Source of the DNA: an uncultured Lachnospiraceae bacterium
GTDB lineage: Bacteria > Bacillota > Clostridia > Lachnospirales > Lachnospiraceae
Assembly (NCBI GenBank): GCA_902797025.1
Contig: CADBRN010000066.1
Span: 1-33,295, forward strand
Direction: 5' to 3'
Length of the DNA: 33,295 nucleotides
Position 1 is the stretch's first letter; each line of letters begins with the position of its first letter. A program made the translations under genes and the position numbers. This document shows positions 32,263 to 33,295 of the stretch, piece after piece. The notes under the pieces are model-generated. The model was not told the origin of the DNA, searched no databases, and saw nothing but the letters and a program-made list of their open reading frames with translations.

Positions 32263-33295
32263 TTATCCGCCGATCTTTCCGCGTCCCGCGATCGAGGCGA
32301 TATCGATCAGTTCCAGCTTCTTGATATCGGTATTCTCGAGCGACGTCACAAGCGCCTCCGCCGTATCGATGGCAGTCAGAACGTTTACGCCTGTCTCGAT
32401 CGCACTTCTTCGGATCACAAAACCGTCCTTTTTATGCTCGACGCCCTCCTGAGGTATATCGATGACGAGATCGATCTTGTGGCCGAGGATCAGATCCATC
32501 AGGTTCGGACTGGGCTGCTCGATCTTATTGACCGGAAGCGCGTTCACTCCGCCGTCAATCAGACTCTTCGCCGTACCGCGGGTCGCGAAGATGCGGTAGC
32601 CGAGCTTCTCGAACCGTTTCGCGATCGGGACGATCGCATCCTTCTCGCTGTCCCGGACCGTGATGATCATATTTTTATACTTCGGAAGCTTCACTCCCGC
32701 GCCGAGGAACGCCTTGTATAACGCCTCGTTGAACGAGCGGGCGATTCCGAGACACTCACCGGTCGACTTCATCTCCGGCCCGAGGCTGATATCCGCCTCG
32801 CGGATCTTCTCGAAGGAGAAGACCGGCATCTTGATCGCGATATAATCCGCCTTTTTCTGCAGTCCCGGCTCATATCCGAGTTCACGGATCGTATGGCCGA
32901 GGATCACCTCCGTCGCCAGCGGAACGATCGGGATTCCCGTGACCTTGCTGATATACGGAACCGTTCTCGACGAACGCGGGTTCACCTCGATCACGTAAAC
33001 CTCTTCCTTGTAGACGATAAACTGAATATTGATCATCCCGAGGACGTGCAGCGCATTTGCGAGTTTCTTCGTGTAATCCTCGATCGTGCTCGTCACACGA
33101 TCAGACAGATCCATCGCCGGATAGACCGAGATACTGTCTCCGGAGTGAATCCCCGCTCTCTCTACGTGCTCCATGATACCGGGGATCAGGATGTCCTCGC
33201 CGTCGCATACCGCGTCGACCTCGATCTCCTTTCCCTCCAGATATTTATCGACCAGAATCGGGTGCTCCTGCGTGTAGCGGTTGATGATTCCGATA
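32263..33295 (-). CDS. carB: Carbamoyl phosphate synthase large subunit (C-terminal part, cut by window edge)
   Basis: CarB makes carbamoyl phosphate for pyrimidine and arginine synthesis. The 343 residues in the window (reading frame open to the right edge) cover the end of the second ATP-grasp half and the C-terminal allosteric domain. The ATP-grasp part has DKYLEGKEIEVDAVCDG and QFIVYKEEVYVIEVNPRSSRTVPYISK. The methylglyoxal-synthase-like domain has TVRDSEKDAIVPIAKRF, ATRGTAKSLIDGGV and DLVIDIPQEG. The start lies off the window. It is followed by uppP at 21 bases and probably shares its transcript. Confidence 0.96.
   Translation of the reverse strand, partial: IGIINRYTQEHPILVDKYLEGKEIEVDAVCDGEDILIPGIMEHVERAGIHSGDSISVYPAMDLSDRVTSTIEDYTKKLANALHVLGMINIQFIVYKEEVYVIEVNPRSSRTVPYISKVTGIPIVPLATEVILGHTIRELGYEPGLQKKADYIAIKMPVFSFEKIREADISLGPEMKSTGECLGIARSFNEALYKAFLGAGVKLPKYKNMIITVRDSEKDAIVPIAKRFEKLGYRIFATRGTAKSLIDGGVNALPVNKIEQPSPNLMDLILGHKIDLVIDIPQEGVEHKKDGFVIRRSAIETGVNVLTAIDTAEALVTSLENTDIKKLELIDIASIAGRGKIGG

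Noticed and set aside
1-33295. CRISPR arrays, insertion sequences, prophage or integrative elements, toxin-antitoxin pairs
   Set aside because: No regularly spaced repeats, transposase, integrase, phage or toxin-like genes were seen on either strand.

Overview
The window is an ordinary housekeeping stretch of a Gram-positive anaerobe's chromosome, most likely class Clostridia and probably Lachnospiraceae-like. Evidence for this: the S10 ribosomal-protein operon with strong GGAGG ribosome-binding sites, clear sigma-A promoters, a c-di-AMP phosphodiesterase (GdpP), class B sortase, NrdR, a DUF3048 lipoprotein, a DUF5688 protein, a tRNA gene without encoded CCA, and the oxygen-sensitive indolepyruvate:ferredoxin oxidoreductase. 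The species cannot be named from the sequence. Nearly all genes lie on the minus strand; only four are on the plus strand (a GNAT acetyltransferase, a small ferredoxin, a sodium:solute symporter and an acyl-CoA ligase).

Layout from left to right. 1-2922: the 5' part of the S10 operon, transcribed right to left (rpsJ, rplC, rplD, rplW, rplB, rpsS, the last cut by the window edge), with a sigma-A promoter near 3190 and a leader of about 245 nt holding a large inverted repeat. 3405-5298: a degenerate signal-peptidase-like membrane protein and a GNAT acetyltransferase, divergently transcribed from promoters that share one -35 hexamer. 5295-5843: a DUF1858 redox-disulfide protein and a 57-residue 2[4Fe-4S] ferredoxin. 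5950-10331: dnaB, rplI, gdpP and ssb. 10398-12277: a sortase B, sirtuin and DUF951 cluster behind a perfect-consensus promoter. 12347-16212: proB, a YerB-like lipoprotein and a YgiQ radical SAM protein. 16446-16518: tRNA-Arg(CCG). 16634-21126: a DUF5688 protein, then aminotransferase, patatin, YqeG and efp. 21314-23493: the symporter and a convergent NUDIX hydrolase. 23609-27723: the operon iorA, iorB, paaK, ACT. 27955-29589: an acyl-CoA ligase. 29652-33295: carB (partial), uppP, a COG2426 membrane protein, nrdR and trpF.

How the genes may work together. iorAB and paaK would turn aryl-pyruvates from aromatic amino acids into aryl-acetates and their CoA thioesters, releasing reduced ferredoxin. 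The aminotransferase, ferredoxin, symporter and second acyl-CoA ligase could feed or extend this route, but that link is inference. The symporter and acyl-CoA ligase share a sequence block in their upstream regions, and each has an inverted repeat over its -10 element, so joint regulation of a transported acid and its CoA activation is a reasonable hypothesis.

I found no CRISPR array, insertion sequence, phage gene, toxin-antitoxin pair or defence island. No gene cluster looks like a wholly new system. The most interesting signals are regulatory.
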